A DNA stretch of 58,944 nucleotides from Cytobacillus sp. NCCP-133 (lineage in GTDB: Bacteria > Bacillota > Bacilli > Bacillales > Cytobacillaceae), in NCBI RefSeq assembly GCF_026011715.1, contig NZ_BRVM01000022.1, forward strand, positions 1 to 58,944, written 5' to 3'. Position numbers and translations under genes: made by a program. Every line of letters starts with the position of its first letter. Positions within the stretch are counted from its first letter, which is position 1. Positions 19,821-29,800 of this stretch are shown here, one piece after another. The notes below the pieces were generated by a model that saw only the letters and a list, made by a program, of their open reading frames with translations, was not told the DNA's origin and did no database searches.

Positions 19821-20642
19821 ATGAAATTTCGCAGAAGCGAACGGTTGATAGATATGACCAATTATTTATTAGACCATCCGCGTCAGCTGGTATCCTTAAC
19901 TTTCTTTTCGGAAAGATATGGTTCTGCCAAGTCCTCCATCAGCGAGGACTTAACAATTATTAAAGAAACATTTGAACAAAGGGGCATCGGGACTCTGCAA
20001 ACGGTATCCGGTGCCGCTGGCGGGGTTAAGTTCAATGTAAAGGTGGAGGATGAAGAGGCTCGGCCATTTGTGGATGATCTATGCAGCTTAATTGCAAGTC
20101 CGGAACGGCTTTTGCCTGGCGGCTATCTTTATATGACTGACATATTGGGTGACCCATCAATCGTTCAGCGTGCCGGAAGGCTTTTTGCTTCCGCTTTTGC
20201 TGCCAAGCCAATTGATGTCGTCATGACTGTGGCTACTAAGGGGATTCCTCTTGCCTACGCTGCCGCTAACTATCTCAATGTGCCGGTGGTCATTGTCAGA
20301 CGTGACAGCAAGGTAACAGAAGGTTCGACTGTAAGCATTAATTATGTATCAGGCTCTACCAAAAGGATTCAAACCATGGTTCTATCTAAAAGAAGCCTTG
20401 CAGAAGGTTCCAATGTTTTGATCATTGATGATTTTATGAAAGCCGGCGGAACAGTGAATGGCATGGTCAGCATGCTTGAAGAGTTCAAAGCCAATTTGGC
20501 CGGGATTGCTGTTCTGGTTGAAGCAGAAAAAGCAGAAGAACGGCTGGTTGATGAATATCTTTCTCTCGTACGACTATCTGATGTTGATGTGCGGGAAAAA
20601 AAGATCAACGTAAGTGAAGGCAATTATTTTAAATATAAATGA
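19821..20642 (+). CDS. purR: Purine operon repressor PurR
   Basis: Represses purine synthesis genes; PRPP (and ppGpp in B. subtilis) binding modulates DNA binding. 273 residues: N-terminal winged-helix domain (1-74, with FFSERYGSAKSSISEDL) and a C-terminal phosphoribosyltransferase-fold domain whose PRPP motif reads VLIIDDFMKAGGTVNGM near residues 200-216. ATG with GGGGG upstream. prs, which makes PRPP, lies 2.6 kb downstream, and ridA follows by 20 nt. Confidence 0.96.
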   Translation: MKFRRSERLIDMTNYLLDHPRQLVSLTFFSERYGSAKSSISEDLTIIKETFEQRGIGTLQTVSGAAGGVKFNVKVEDEEARPFVDDLCSLIASPERLLPGGYLYMTDILGDPSIVQRAGRLFASAFAAKPIDVVMTVATKGIPLAYAAANYLNVPVVIVRRDSKVTEGSTVSINYVSGSTKRIQTMVLSKRSLAEGSNVLIIDDFMKAGGTVNGMVSMLEEFKANLAGIAVLVEAEKAEERLVDEYLSLVRLSDVDVREKKINVSEGNYFKYK

Positions 20643-20662
20643 TATTTTTAGGGGGATAATCC

Positions 20663-21037
20663 ATGAAAGTCATTCAAACGAATCAGGCTCCTGCAGCAAT
20701 TGGGCCTTATTCACAAGGGATCACGGTCAATAACCTTTTTTACAGCTCTGGCCAAATCCCGCTTACAGCAGAAGGCATAATGGTTGAAGGCGGTGTAAAG
20801 GAACAGACGCATCAGGTGTTTGGAAACCTTCAGGCTGTGCTGGAAGAGGCAGGCGCTTCATTGAATACAGTAGTAAAGGCAACTGTATTTATTAGTAATA
20901 TGGAAGATTTTGCAGCGATTAATGAAGTGTATGGAGAATACTTCAGCACACATAAGCCAGCTCGATCTTGTGTTGAGGTTGCACGGCTTCCTAAAGATGC
21001 TTTGGTGGAGATTGAAGTTGTAGCACTTGTTAAATAG
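20663..21037 (+). CDS. ridA: RidA family enamine/imine deaminase (YabJ)
   Basis: 124-residue trimeric YjgF/YER057c/UK114 protein that hydrolyses reactive enamine and imine intermediates from PLP enzymes. Signature [21 protein letters not shown] near residues 14-34, the catalytic-site Arg in [13 protein letters not shown] near 100-112 and a C-terminal [10 protein letters not shown]. subtilis YabJ was linked to purine regulation because it is co-transcribed with purR; the 20-nt spacing here fits an operon. GGGGG precedes ATG. Confidence 0.96.
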   Translation: MKVIQTNQAPAAIGPYSQGITVNNLFYSSGQIPLTAEGIMVEGGVKEQTHQVFGNLQAVLEEAGASLNTVVKATVFISNMEDFAAINEVYGEYFSTHKPARSCVEVARLPKDALVEIEVVALVK

Positions 21038-21054
21038 AATGAATAGTCACCAGT

Positions 21055-21084
21055 GCCCGTTGTGCTTTTAACGGGCCTTTTTTG
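21055..21084 (+). terminator. Intrinsic terminator after ridA
   Basis: GCCCGTT / AACGGGC stem with an 8-nt loop and six T residues; separates purR-ridA from spoVG. Confidence 0.87.
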
Positions 21085-21200
21085 TTATCCGAAAAGAGTG
21101 AAGTAGGTGTAATTAAGAGGGCAGGAGTTTACATTCTTTCATGTATATAGAATAAAAGATAAAATTTGAACAAAATATTCAAAAAATATTTTTTAATTAA

Positions 21201-21227
21201 GAAGGAGATTCAGGAAATTTGTTGAAT
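21201..21227 (+). promoter_or_regulatory. SigH promoter of spoVG
   Basis: -35 GAAGGAGAT (21201-21209), 11-nt spacer, -10 GTTGAAT (21221-21227), fitting RnAGGAwWW-N11/12-RnnGAAT with one mismatch. An A/T-only stretch directly upstream (about 21170-21200) resembles the AbrB-bound AT-box of B. subtilis spoVG. Confidence 0.8.
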
Positions 21228-21271
21228 ACATAAAATTAGGATTATACATTCTCGAAAAGGTGGTGAACAGA

Positions 21272-21562
21272 ATGGAAGTAACAGACGTAAGATTACGCCG
21301 CGTCAATACGGATGGACGAATGAGGGCGATCGCATCTATTACTTTGGATCATGAATTTGTTGTTCATGATATTCGTGTAATTGATGGAAACAATGGCTTA
21401 TTTGTAGCTATGCCCAGCAAGCGTACTCCGGATGGGGAATTTAGAGATATTGCGCATCCTATTAACTCAGGAACACGCGGAAAAATCCAGGAGGCTGTAT
21501 TAGCCGAGTACCACCGTTTAGGTGAATTAGAAGTTGAATTTGAAGAAGCCGGTGCTTCCTAA
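21272..21562 (+). CDS. spoVG: SpoVG, RNA-binding regulator
   Basis: 96-residue protein that affects septation and cortex formation in B. subtilis and binds RNA or DNA in several Firmicutes. [12 protein letters not shown] starts at ATG 21272 after AAGGTGGTGA, matching the known N terminus; two in-frame GTGs at 21260 and 21263 form part of that ribosome-binding region. Conserved [20 protein letters not shown] near 51-70 and an acidic tail. Expected SigH activation and AbrB repression link it to abrB at 8.8 kb. Confidence 0.96.
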   Translation: MEVTDVRLRRVNTDGRMRAIASITLDHEFVVHDIRVIDGNNGLFVAMPSKRTPDGEFRDIAHPINSGTRGKIQEAVLAEYHRLGELEVEFEEAGAS

Positions 21563-21576
21563 AAAGTATAACACCA

Positions 21577-21610
21577 AGGGCCTACTACATAAGTAAGGCT
21601 CTTTTTTTTT
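21577..21610 (+). terminator. Terminator after spoVG
   Basis: Imperfect hairpin AGGGCCTACT / AGTAAGGCTCT followed by a run of T. Confidence 0.7.
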
Positions 21611-21629
21611 ATTGTCCTATAAATCATGT

Positions 21630-21671
21630 CCCTAAGTTCACCAGCTATTGGAGGTGCTTAGGGTTTTTTTC
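21630..21671 (+). terminator. Second terminator before glmU
   Basis: CCCTAAG (21630-21636) pairs with CTTAGGG (21657-21663); inner ACC/GGT can also pair; seven T residues follow. Two terminators in series isolate glmU from spoVG. Confidence 0.75.
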
Positions 21672-21823
21672 TTTTACCCTGTTGTTTGGGGATGTAAACC
21701 ATTTTTTGTGAAAATCCGTGTGTGGTAATGACAAATATTTGTACTTTATCATCATTCCTTGAAATGAAAGCCCATTTAAGATATATTCTTAATGGATAAA
21801 AAGGTTAAAATGGAGGCTAGTAA

Positions 21824-23191
21824 ATGTCTAATCGATACGCGGTAATTTTAGCTGCAGGCCAGGGGACGAGAATGAAGTCGAAGCTTTATAAAGTCCTTCA
21901 TCCTGTGTGCGGCAAGCCGATGGTTCAACATGTGGTTGATCAAGTCTCAAAGCTTAATATAAAAGAAATTGTCACGATTACTGGGCATGGGGCTGAGATG
22001 GTTGAAGAACAGCTTGGTTCAAGCAGCAAATATGCCCTTCAGGAAGAACAGCTGGGGACTGCTCATGCCGTTATGCAGGCGCGCGAAATGCTTGAGGGCA
22101 AGGATGGCGTCACAATCGTGGTTTGCGGAGATACGCCACTGATCAAGCATGAAACAATGGAAGCGCTTTTTAAGCATCATGAGGAGCTGTCTGCAAAAGC
22201 GACTATTTTAACTGCACAAGCTGAAAATCCATTTGGATATGGACGCGTGATCCGCAATGACGTGGGGATGGTTGAAAAGATTGTAGAACATAAGGATGCT
22301 TCTGAAGAAGAACGAAAGATCCAAGAAATTAATACTGGAACTTACTGCTTTGATAATAAAGCACTTTTTGAGGCCCTGAATAAGGTTACAAATGACAATG
22401 TACAAGGGGAATATTACCTTCCGGATGTAATCGAGATTCTTAAAAATGAAGGTGAAGTTGTTACTGCTTATCAAACTGCCGACTTTGAAGAAACATTGGG
22501 CGTCAATGACCGGGTAGCTCTATCCCAGGCAGAAACATTTATGAAAAAGCGGATAAATGAAGAACATATGCGTAATGGAGTTACAATCATTGATCCGTCA
22601 AACACATATATTGGTTCGGATGTTAAAATTGGTTCTGATACTGTACTTTACCCTGGAACCATTCTTTCAGGCCATACGCTGATTGGTTCAGATTGTGTAA
22701 TTGGACCGCATACGGAAATATCTGATTGCCGCATAGGGGATCAGACAGTAATCCGCCAGTCTGCAGCGTTGGATAGCCATATTGGCTCACAGGTGAATAT
22801 CGGGCCATTTGCCCATATTCGTCCTCAATCTGACATTCACGATGAAGTGAAAATCGGAAACTTTGTTGAAGTGAAAAAGTCTGTTTTTGGAAAAGGAAGC
22901 AAGGCATCTCACCTTAGCTATATTGGTGATGCAGAGATTGGCAAGGATGTTAATTTGGGCTGCGGTTCAATTACAGTTAATTATGATGGGAAAAATAAAT
23001 ATCTGACCAAAATAGAAGATGGTGTTTTTGTTGGCTGCAACTCAAATTTGGTTGCACCGGTAACCATTGGTAAAGGTGCTTATGTTGCAGCAGGATCAAC
23101 CATTACAGAAGATGTGCCAGGTGAAGCCCTTTCCATTGCCCGCGCACGCCAGGTAAATAAAGAAAATTACGTTCAAAAATTTAACAAGTAA
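21824..23191 (+). CDS. glmU: Bifunctional GlmU: glucosamine-1-P acetyltransferase / GlcNAc-1-P uridyltransferase
   Basis: Makes UDP-GlcNAc, precursor of peptidoglycan and teichoic acids, in two steps. 455 residues. N-terminal pyrophosphorylase domain with [20 protein letters not shown] (residues 9-28), then a left-handed beta-helix acetyltransferase of hexapeptide repeats from about 250, with the conserved [11 protein letters not shown] near 382-392. ATG with TGGAGG upstream. prs follows after 20 nt, as in B. subtilis. Confidence 0.97.
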   Translation: MSNRYAVILAAGQGTRMKSKLYKVLHPVCGKPMVQHVVDQVSKLNIKEIVTITGHGAEMVEEQLGSSSKYALQEEQLGTAHAVMQAREMLEGKDGVTIVVCGDTPLIKHETMEALFKHHEELSAKATILTAQAENPFGYGRVIRNDVGMVEKIVEHKDASEEERKIQEINTGTYCFDNKALFEALNKVTNDNVQGEYYLPDVIEILKNEGEVVTAYQTADFEETLGVNDRVALSQAETFMKKRINEEHMRNGVTIIDPSNTYIGSDVKIGSDTVLYPGTILSGHTLIGSDCVIGPHTEISDCRIGDQTVIRQSAALDSHIGSQVNIGPFAHIRPQSDIHDEVKIGNFVEVKKSVFGKGSKASHLSYIGDAEIGKDVNLGCGSITVNYDGKNKYLTKIEDGVFVGCNSNLVAPVTIGKGAYVAAGSTITEDVPGEALSIARARQVNKENYVQKFNK

Positions 23192-23211
23192 TAATGCGAT
23201 GGAGGCCCAAC

Positions 23212-24168
23212 ATGTCTAACCAGTATTTAGATCCAAATTTAAAGTTGTTCACTTTAAACTCTAACCGGAAGCTAGCTGAAGAAATTGCAAATGTCATTGG
23301 TGTAGAGCTGGGGAAATGTTCTGTAACTCGCTTTAGCGATGGTGAAATCCAAATTAATATTGAGGAAAGTATCCGCGGATGCGATGTGTATGTAATCCAA
23401 TCCACAAGCTCTCCAGTAAATGAGCATTTAATGGAGCTTTTAATTATGATTGATGCGCTTAAACGCGCATCAGCAAAAACAATCAACATTGTTATGCCTT
23501 ATTATGGCTATGCCCGTCAGGACAGGAAAGCCAGAGCACGTGAGCCGATTACAGCTAAGCTAGCAGCAAACTTGCTTGAAACTGCAGGAGCGACCCGCGT
23601 GATTACACTTGACTTGCATGCACCGCAAATTCAAGGTTTCTTCGACATTCCTATTGATCATCTAATGGGTGTGCCGATCCTGTCTGATTACTTTAAAAAC
23701 AAAATTCTGGATGCCGATACCGTAATCGTATCTCCTGACCATGGCGGTGTTACACGTGCACGTAAAATGGCCGATCGCCTAAAGGCGCCTATTGCCATTA
23801 TTGATAAACGCCGTCCAAAGCCAAACGTTGCGGAAGTAATGAACATTGTAGGTAATATTGAAGGTAAAATTGCCATCTTAATCGATGACATTATTGACAC
23901 TGCCGGAACGATAACATTAGCTGCAAATGCACTTGTAGAAAATGGCGCATCAGAAGTTTATGCATGCTGTACGCATCCTGTACTATCAGGCCCTGCCATC
24001 GAAAGAATTGAAAACTCAACCATTAAAGAACTGGTAGTGACAAATTCAATCACTCTTCAAGAAGAAAAGAAAACAGATAAGATTGTCGAACTGTCAGTAG
24101 CACCGCTTATCGGCGAAGCGATTATACGTGTTCATGAAGAACAGTCTGTCAGCACGCTTTTCGATTGA
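23212..24168 (+). CDS. prs: Ribose-phosphate pyrophosphokinase
   Basis: Makes PRPP from ribose-5-phosphate and ATP for purine, pyrimidine, His, Trp and NAD synthesis. 318 residues, the usual length. Conserved [17 protein letters not shown] near 36-52, the pyrophosphate loop [17 protein letters not shown] near 93-109 and the ribose-5-P loop [11 protein letters not shown] near 222-232. ATG 23212 has TGGAGG at good spacing; the frame also opens at 23194 but lacks a site. PRPP is the effector of PurR encoded upstream. Confidence 0.97.
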   Translation: MSNQYLDPNLKLFTLNSNRKLAEEIANVIGVELGKCSVTRFSDGEIQINIEESIRGCDVYVIQSTSSPVNEHLMELLIMIDALKRASAKTINIVMPYYGYARQDRKARAREPITAKLAANLLETAGATRVITLDLHAPQIQGFFDIPIDHLMGVPILSDYFKNKILDADTVIVSPDHGGVTRARKMADRLKAPIAIIDKRRPKPNVAEVMNIVGNIEGKIAILIDDIIDTAGTITLAANALVENGASEVYACCTHPVLSGPAIERIENSTIKELVVTNSITLQEEKKTDKIVELSVAPLIGEAIIRVHEEQSVSTLFD

Positions 24169-24185
24169 TCGCATAACTTCATAGA

Positions 24186-24219
24186 CAGGGCAGGCTTGCT
24201 GAAAAGCAAGCCTGCCCTG
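24186..24219 (+). terminator. 15-bp perfect hairpin after prs, no U-run
   Basis: CAGGGCAGGCTTGCT and AGCAAGCCTGCCCTG are perfect complements around a GAAA tetraloop. The sequence after it is CTATCTAAAAT, without a T-run, so it is not a standard intrinsic terminator; it may protect the mRNA 3' end. Confidence 0.6.
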
Positions 24220-24260
24220 CTATCTAAAATATAAAAATACTGGCTGAGAAAATTAAAAAC

Positions 24261-24286
24261 GTTTAGATTTCCTCATTTTAGGGCAT
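24261..24286 (+). promoter_or_regulatory. SigB-type promoter of ctc
   Basis: GTTTAG (24261-24266), 14-nt spacer, GGGCAT (24281-24286) against consensus GTTTAA-N12/15-GGGWAW. ctc is a classic SigB-dependent gene in B. subtilis. Confidence 0.65.
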
Positions 24287-24345
24287 TTTTTTATATAGAC
24301 AGTCAATGACTTGAAAAATGCTAAATTGAGGAAGGGGACATAATC

Positions 24346-24996
24346 ATGACAGCTGTATTGCAAGCAAAAGAAAGAAAAGGTTCAAGACATTCTCATTTAA
24401 CTTCATTGCGCCAGGAAGGAAACTTTCCTGCTGTAGTATATGGGTCAAAGCTTGAAAGCAGATCCATATATTTAAGTGAGGCGGACTTTCTTAAGACAAT
24501 TAAAGAAGTCGGAAGAAATGGTGTATTCTCATTGGATTTGGAGGGGAATACATACGATGTGATGCTAGGGGAATACCAGTCCAATCCTTTGAAAAATGTC
24601 ATTGTACATGCTGACTTCCTGGCTGTAGATATGGCAAAGGAGATCACTGCAGATGTACGTGTTGTGCTGGTTGGAGATGCAGCAGGAGTAAAGGATGGCG
24701 GCGTTATGCAGCAATCTATGCATGAAGTTTCTGTCACTGCTATGCCAAACAATATTCCTTCTTCTGTTGAAGTCGATGTTACCAAACTTCAGGTTAACGA
24801 GAGCTTAACCGTTGCTGATATTAAGGCTGACCGAGGCTATGAAATCAATAACGAAGAGGAACAGGTGATTGCCTCAATTCTCCCTCCTAGACAGGAAGAG
24901 GAAATCAGCACCGGAGAAGAGCAGGAAGCGGGTACGCCTGATAATGAAGAAGGACGAGAAACAAAAGCAAAAGAAGATGAAGCAGGTGAGGAATAG
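24346..24996 (+). CDS. ctc: Ribosomal protein bL25, general stress form (Ctc)
   Basis: Binds 5S rRNA in the 50S subunit; the long bL25/TL5/Ctc type. 216 residues: N-terminal 5S-binding domain (1-95, with KGSRHSHLTSLRQEGNFPAVVYG), a C-terminal beta domain (about 97-185) and a highly acidic tail rich in Glu. ATG with GAGGAAGGGG upstream. A SigB-like promoter indicates stress induction. It lies between prs and pth as in B. subtilis. Confidence 0.95.
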   Translation: MTAVLQAKERKGSRHSHLTSLRQEGNFPAVVYGSKLESRSIYLSEADFLKTIKEVGRNGVFSLDLEGNTYDVMLGEYQSNPLKNVIVHADFLAVDMAKEITADVRVVLVGDAAGVKDGGVMQQSMHEVSVTAMPNNIPSSVEVDVTKLQVNESLTVADIKADRGYEINNEEEQVIASILPPRQEEEISTGEEQEAGTPDNEEGRETKAKEDEAGEE

Positions 24997-25014
24997 GCTA
25001 ACAAAAGCCTTTTC

Positions 25015-25054
25015 AAGCAGGGGCTGGGCAATTTTAGCCAGCCCCTGCTTCTTG
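25015..25054 (+). terminator. Hairpin terminator after ctc
   Basis: Perfect 13-bp arms AAGCAGGGGCTGG (25015-25027) and CCAGCCCCTGCTT (25038-25050), then CTTC. The U-run is poor. Confidence 0.65.
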
Positions 25055-25233
25055 CATAAAGGATCCTCAGGAAAGTAAAAACGGAATAAAGTATTGGAAT
25101 ATGCAGCCTTTATGAGTAGGTGTGTTAAAGTTCGATGTTGATTTTACATATGAAGTGCTTTCCTGAAAATCCGTTTCTATTTTTAATTTATATATGATAT
25201 GGTGCATAAGCTTACTTTTTTAGGGGTGAAGAA

Positions 25234-25794
25234 ATGAAGCTGATTGTAGGTTTGGGAAATCCCGGCAAGCAATACGATAAAACAAGACATAATATAGGCT
25301 TTGAAGTAATTGATATCCTGTCACAACGGCTGGATATACCTTTGAATCAAGCCAAATTGAAGGGTGTATTTGGTACCGGCTATGTAAATGGAGAAAAGGT
25401 GTTTCTTCTCAAGCCTCTTACATATATGAATCTATCCGGTGAATCCATCCGGGCTGTATTGGATTATTTTGATCTTAAGGCTGATGAACTTGTTGTCATT
25501 TATGATGATCTGGATTTGCCCGTGGGTAAGATTCGTCTGCGGCAAAAAGGGAGTGCCGGCGGGCATAATGGCATTAAGTCAACCATTGCCCACCTCGGTA
25601 CACAGAAGTTTAACAGAATAAAGGTGGGCATTGACAGGCCGCCAAGCGGGGTGAAAGTTCCTGATTATGTATTGGGGCGGTTTACAAATGAGGAACAGGA
25701 AATGATGAATGAAGTGTCGAAAAGATGTGCGGATGCATGTGAAGAGTGGTTTAAAAAACCATTTTTACAGGTTATGAATGATTTTAATCAATAA
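25234..25794 (+). CDS. pth: Peptidyl-tRNA hydrolase
   Basis: Frees tRNA from peptidyl-tRNA dropped by stalled ribosomes; known as SpoVC in B. subtilis. 186 residues. [20 protein letters not shown] (residues 3-22) holds the catalytic His20 and Asn10; [10 protein letters not shown] near 61-70 and [23 protein letters not shown] near 93-115 complete the active site. ATG with GGGGTGAAG upstream. Another ribosome-rescue gene, rqcP, lies 9 kb downstream. Confidence 0.97.
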   Translation: MKLIVGLGNPGKQYDKTRHNIGFEVIDILSQRLDIPLNQAKLKGVFGTGYVNGEKVFLLKPLTYMNLSGESIRAVLDYFDLKADELVVIYDDLDLPVGKIRLRQKGSAGGHNGIKSTIAHLGTQKFNRIKVGIDRPPSGVKVPDYVLGRFTNEEQEMMNEVSKRCADACEEWFKKPFLQVMNDFNQ

Positions 25795-25857
25795 TCTTCA
25801 TATTTTTTTGCTCTTATCATAAAATAATGTATCATCCAAACAACTGCCTCGGTGTAT

Positions 25858-25887
25858 GAATAAGTTGCCTGCCAAACGTTCATAATA
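25858..25887 (+). promoter_or_regulatory. SigF/SigG-type promoter of fin
   Basis: GAATA (25858-25862), 18-nt spacer, CATAATA (25881-25887). fits GnATR-N18-CATnnTA of forespore promoters. In B. subtilis fin is expressed under SigF. Confidence 0.65.
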
Positions 25888-25919
25888 GAATTATGTTCAG
25901 TTTGACGGGAGGGACAGGC

Positions 25920-26150
25920 ATGGCTATCCATTATCAATGCCGCCATTGTGGAACGAAGATTGGTTTGATTGAGAATGACTCGGTTCATACAGAACAGCTT
26001 GGCTTTCACAAGTTAAATGATGAAGAGCGCCAGGAAATGATCTCCTATGACCAATCAGGAAATCTGCATGTAATTGCAATATGCGAGGATTGCCAGGAAT
26101 CGCTTGAACGCAATCCAGATTATCATCAGCAGGACTTTATCATTCATTAA
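25920..26150 (+). CDS. fin: Anti-SigF factor Fin (YabK)
   Basis: 76-residue zinc protein that inhibits SigF at the SigF-to-SigG switch in the forespore, acting with csfB (present at the window start) in timing control. Two cysteine pairs: CRHC at residues 7-10 and CEDC near 58-61; between them LGFHKLNDEERQEMISYDQSG, the family core. ATG 25920 after GGGAGGG gives the N terminus MAIHYQCRHCG; the frame extends to 25893 without a ribosome site. Confidence 0.95.
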   Translation: MAIHYQCRHCGTKIGLIENDSVHTEQLGFHKLNDEERQEMISYDQSGNLHVIAICEDCQESLERNPDYHQQDFIIH

Positions 26151-26151
26151 A

Positions 26152-26178
26152 GCTTTGGAGGAAATCCAAAGCGTTTTT
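26152..26178 (+). terminator. Intrinsic terminator after fin
   Basis: GCTTTGGA (26152-26159) pairs with TCCAAAGC (26165-26172); GTTTTT follows. Confidence 0.82.
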
Positions 26179-26465
26179 CTATTTCTATTCACTATAAATG
26201 GGAGCAGTAAAATTTCTTCTGCGAAAATCATATGCAATTTCCTGCATATCGGAATGTCAGCGTTATTTTAAAATCTCATTTATAGAGTTCTTGTTGGATC
26301 ATTATTTTTTTTAGTAAGATTATGATAGTTAGGTGATGAAGCAAGTCTATTAGATAAAAATAAAAACTTGAGTCGGCAGTTGGGCTTTTGCACTTTGAAA
26401 GCAAAAAGCATGTCTAGATACACTCTTGGCGCATGCGCTTTTTTTAATAGATAAGAAAGCATAAA

Positions 26466-26856
26466 TTTTGAACTTAGATAACTGTCTAGCGTAAGCAACC
26501 TACCCCCTCGAGGTCACAAGCTTGTCTAGTTGCGGCTCCTAGGGACTCGGGGTCATAAGCCAATCCCCTCCAGAAGGGAAGAACACCTTCTTATAGGGCT
26601 TGTCTTATGCCTGTCGTCCCTGGGCAAGTCGCCTCACATTTCGGTTTGTCTAGTTGCGGCTCCTAGGGACTCGGGGTCATAAGCCAATCCCCTCCAGAAG
26701 GGAAGAACACCTTCTTATAGGGCTTGTCTTATGCCTGTCGTCCCTGGGCAAGTCGCCTCACATTTCAGGCAATCCTCCCAAAAAGGACGCCTTTCCGTGA
26801 GGCCCAGCTTGTGCTTGTCGGGGATGGTCAAGGCGCCTTGCGCTTTTCTTAATAGG
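26466..26856 (+). repeat. Family II repeat block, copy d, with tandem 124-bp units
   Basis: Starts TTTTGAACTTAGATAACTG and ends CCTTGCGCTTTTCTTA, directly followed by the mfd Shine-Dalgarno. A 124-bp unit is repeated at 26522-26645 and 26646-26769 with no internal difference up to the last few bases. The units resemble those of copy a but differ in the central hairpin arms. The remaining gap 26179-26465 is AT-rich with no gene. Confidence 0.87.
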
Positions 26857-26865
26857 AGGGCTTTC

Positions 26866-29800
26866 ATGTTAGGACTTAAACAGATTATTAGCCAGCAGGA
26901 TGAAGCAAGTGCGATCTTGTCTGGAATAGAGGAAGGGTTAAGGGAGCAAATGCTTGCCGGTTTATCCGGTTCTGCGCGCACTCTGTTCCTTACATCTGTA
27001 TTTGAGCAATCCAAAAGGCCGATGCTTGTTGTAACCCATAATCTCCTTCAGGCCCAGAAACTTTACGATGATATTATTAATTTGGCAGAAGATACAGAGG
27101 AGGTGTTTTTATATCCAGCCAATGAATTGATTGCCGCTGAAATTGGGATTGCCAGTCCGGAGTTAAAGGCGCAGCGGATTGAAGCATTGAATTATTGGAG
27201 TAAAAACAAAAAAGGAATCATGATTGTTCCGATGGCTGGGTTAAGGAAAGTTCTTCCTTCTCCTTCCTATTGGAGTCAATATCAGCTTTCCTTAAAGATT
27301 GGCGATGAATTGACGGAGGAGCAGTTAAAAAACTTTGTCCAAATGGGATATGTGCGATCAGAAATGGTCTCCTCACCAGGGGAGTTCAGTGTCAGAGGCG
27401 GCATTATTGATATCTATCCTTTAACAGAGGCAGACCCTGTTAGGATTGAGCTCTTTGATACAGAAGTGGATTCTATTCGGACGTTTTCTTTAGAAGACCA
27501 AAGATCTAAAGAAAAATTAATTGAAATCACGATTGGCCCTGCTACCGAAACACCGCTGGATTCAGAGCATTTCAATAAACTGATCGAAAAGCTGGAGAAA
27601 GGCTTGGCTGCCAGCCTGAAAAAACTGAAGGATGATAAAGCAAAGGCTCAGCTGGCTCAGAATGTAGGATATGAATTGGAGCAGCTAAGAATGGGGAATA
27701 AGCCTGAACAGCTCTTTAAATATTTATCCTTTGCATTTGATGAAGGAAGTAGTTTAGTAGACTACCTTCCGGCTAATGGTTTAATTTTCATAGATGAAAT
27801 CAGCCGTGTGCAGGAAATGAACGACTCCCTTGAGAAAGAAGAAGCGGAATGGTACACAAGCCTATTGGGTGAAGGCCAGATTATTCATGATGTGAAAATT
27901 TCTCATAACTTAAAAGAATTCTTGCATCGATCAAAACAGCCGATTACATATATGTCACTGTTCTTAAGGCATGTGCCAAACACGAATCCGCAAAATATCA
28001 TCAATATTTCCTTTAAGCAAATGCAAAATTTCCATGGTCAGATGCATGTGCTGAAAGGTGAACTGGATAGGTGGAAAAAAGGCAAGTATTCCGTTGTTTT
28101 TCTAGGCCCTGATGAAGAGAGGGTCAAAAAGCTCCAAAGGGTTCTTGAAGATTATGAAATTGATGCAGCTTTTGTAAGTGCAGACCAGGCTCTTTTGAAG
28201 GGGAAAGTTCAAATTTTAGAAGGAAGCCTTCAGACAGGTTTTGAGCTTCCTGCCCAAAGGCTTGCTGTTATTACGGAAGAAGAGCTTTTTAACAAGCGCA
28301 CTAAAAAGAAAACTCGCAGGCAAAAGCTCTCCAATGCCGAGAGAATTAAAAGCTATTCTGAGCTTAAAGTCGGCGACTATGTGGTTCACGTAAATCATGG
28401 GATTGGTAAATATCTAGGGATTGAAACGCTTGAAATCAACGGAATCCATAAGGATTACCTCCATATCCGTTATCAGGGAAGCGACAAGCTCTATGTACCG
28501 GTAGAGCAAATTGACCTTGTCCAAAAGTATGTTGGTTCTGAAGCGAAAGAGCCAAAGATTTATAAATTGGGCGGCAATGACTGGGAGAGGGTTAAGAAAA
28601 AAGTTCAATCCTCGGTTCAGGATATAGCAGATGACTTAATCAAACTTTATGCGGAGCGTGAGGCATCCAAGGGATATGCATTCAGTCCTGATGGCGATAT
28701 GCAACGGGAGTTTGAAGCGGCCTTCCCTTACCAGGAAACAGAGGATCAAACACGTTCCATTCATGAAATCAAAAAAGATATGGAAAGAGAACGTCCAATG
28801 GACAGACTATTATGCGGCGATGTGGGCTACGGCAAAACAGAAGTGGCAATCCGCGCTGCCTTTAAGGCCATTGCGGATGGAAAACAGGTCGCTTTCCTGG
28901 TGCCTACTACTATACTTGCCCAGCAGCATTATGAAACCATGAGGGTGCGTTTCCGGGATTATCCAATTGAAATAGGGCTTTTAAGCAGATTCAGATCGAA
29001 AAAGCAGCAAACTGAAACCTTAAAAGGCTTAAAGGCAGGGACTATTGACGTAGTTGTCGGCACGCACCGGATTTTGTCGAAAGATATCCAATATAGAGAT
29101 TTAGGCCTGCTCATTATTGACGAAGAGCAGCGCTTTGGCGTGACACATAAAGAGAAGATCAAGCAGCTTAAGACAAATGTTGATGTCCTTACACTGACAG
29201 CAACGCCGATCCCGAGAACACTCCATATGTCAATGCTTGGTGTCCGGGACTTATCTGTCATTGAGACTCCCCCGGAAAACCGATTCCCGGTCCAGACATA
29301 CGTAATGGAATACAACGGCTCCTTAGTCCGCGAAGCAATAGAGAGGGAACTGGCGAGAGATGGACAGGTCTATTTTCTATATAACCGTGTAGAGGATATA
29401 GAACGAAAAGCCGAGGAAATCTCCATGTTAGTTCCAGATGCAAGGGTAACTTATGCTCATGGGAAAATGACGGAAAATGAGTTAGAATCTGTAATGTTAA
29501 GTTTTCTTGAAGGCGAAGCGGATGTTCTTGTCAGCACTACGATTATTGAGACAGGTGTTGATATTCCAAATGTCAATACACTGATCGTCCATGATGCTGA
29601 TAAAATGGGCCTTTCTCAGCTTTATCAGTTAAGGGGAAGGGTCGGACGTTCCAACAGGGTTGCCTATGCTTATTTCACATATAGAAAAGACAAGGTGTTA
29701 ACTGAAGTAGCTGAGAATAGGCTTCAGGCAATAAAGGAATTTACGGAACTTGGATCAGGATTTAAAATTGCCATGCGTGATTTATCCATAAGAGGCGCTG

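Noticed and set aside
26731..26865. 45-codon N-terminal extension of mfd
   Set aside because: It translates family II repeat DNA, lacks a ribosome-binding site, and the ATG at 26866 has AATAGGAGGG and gives the normal Mfd length.
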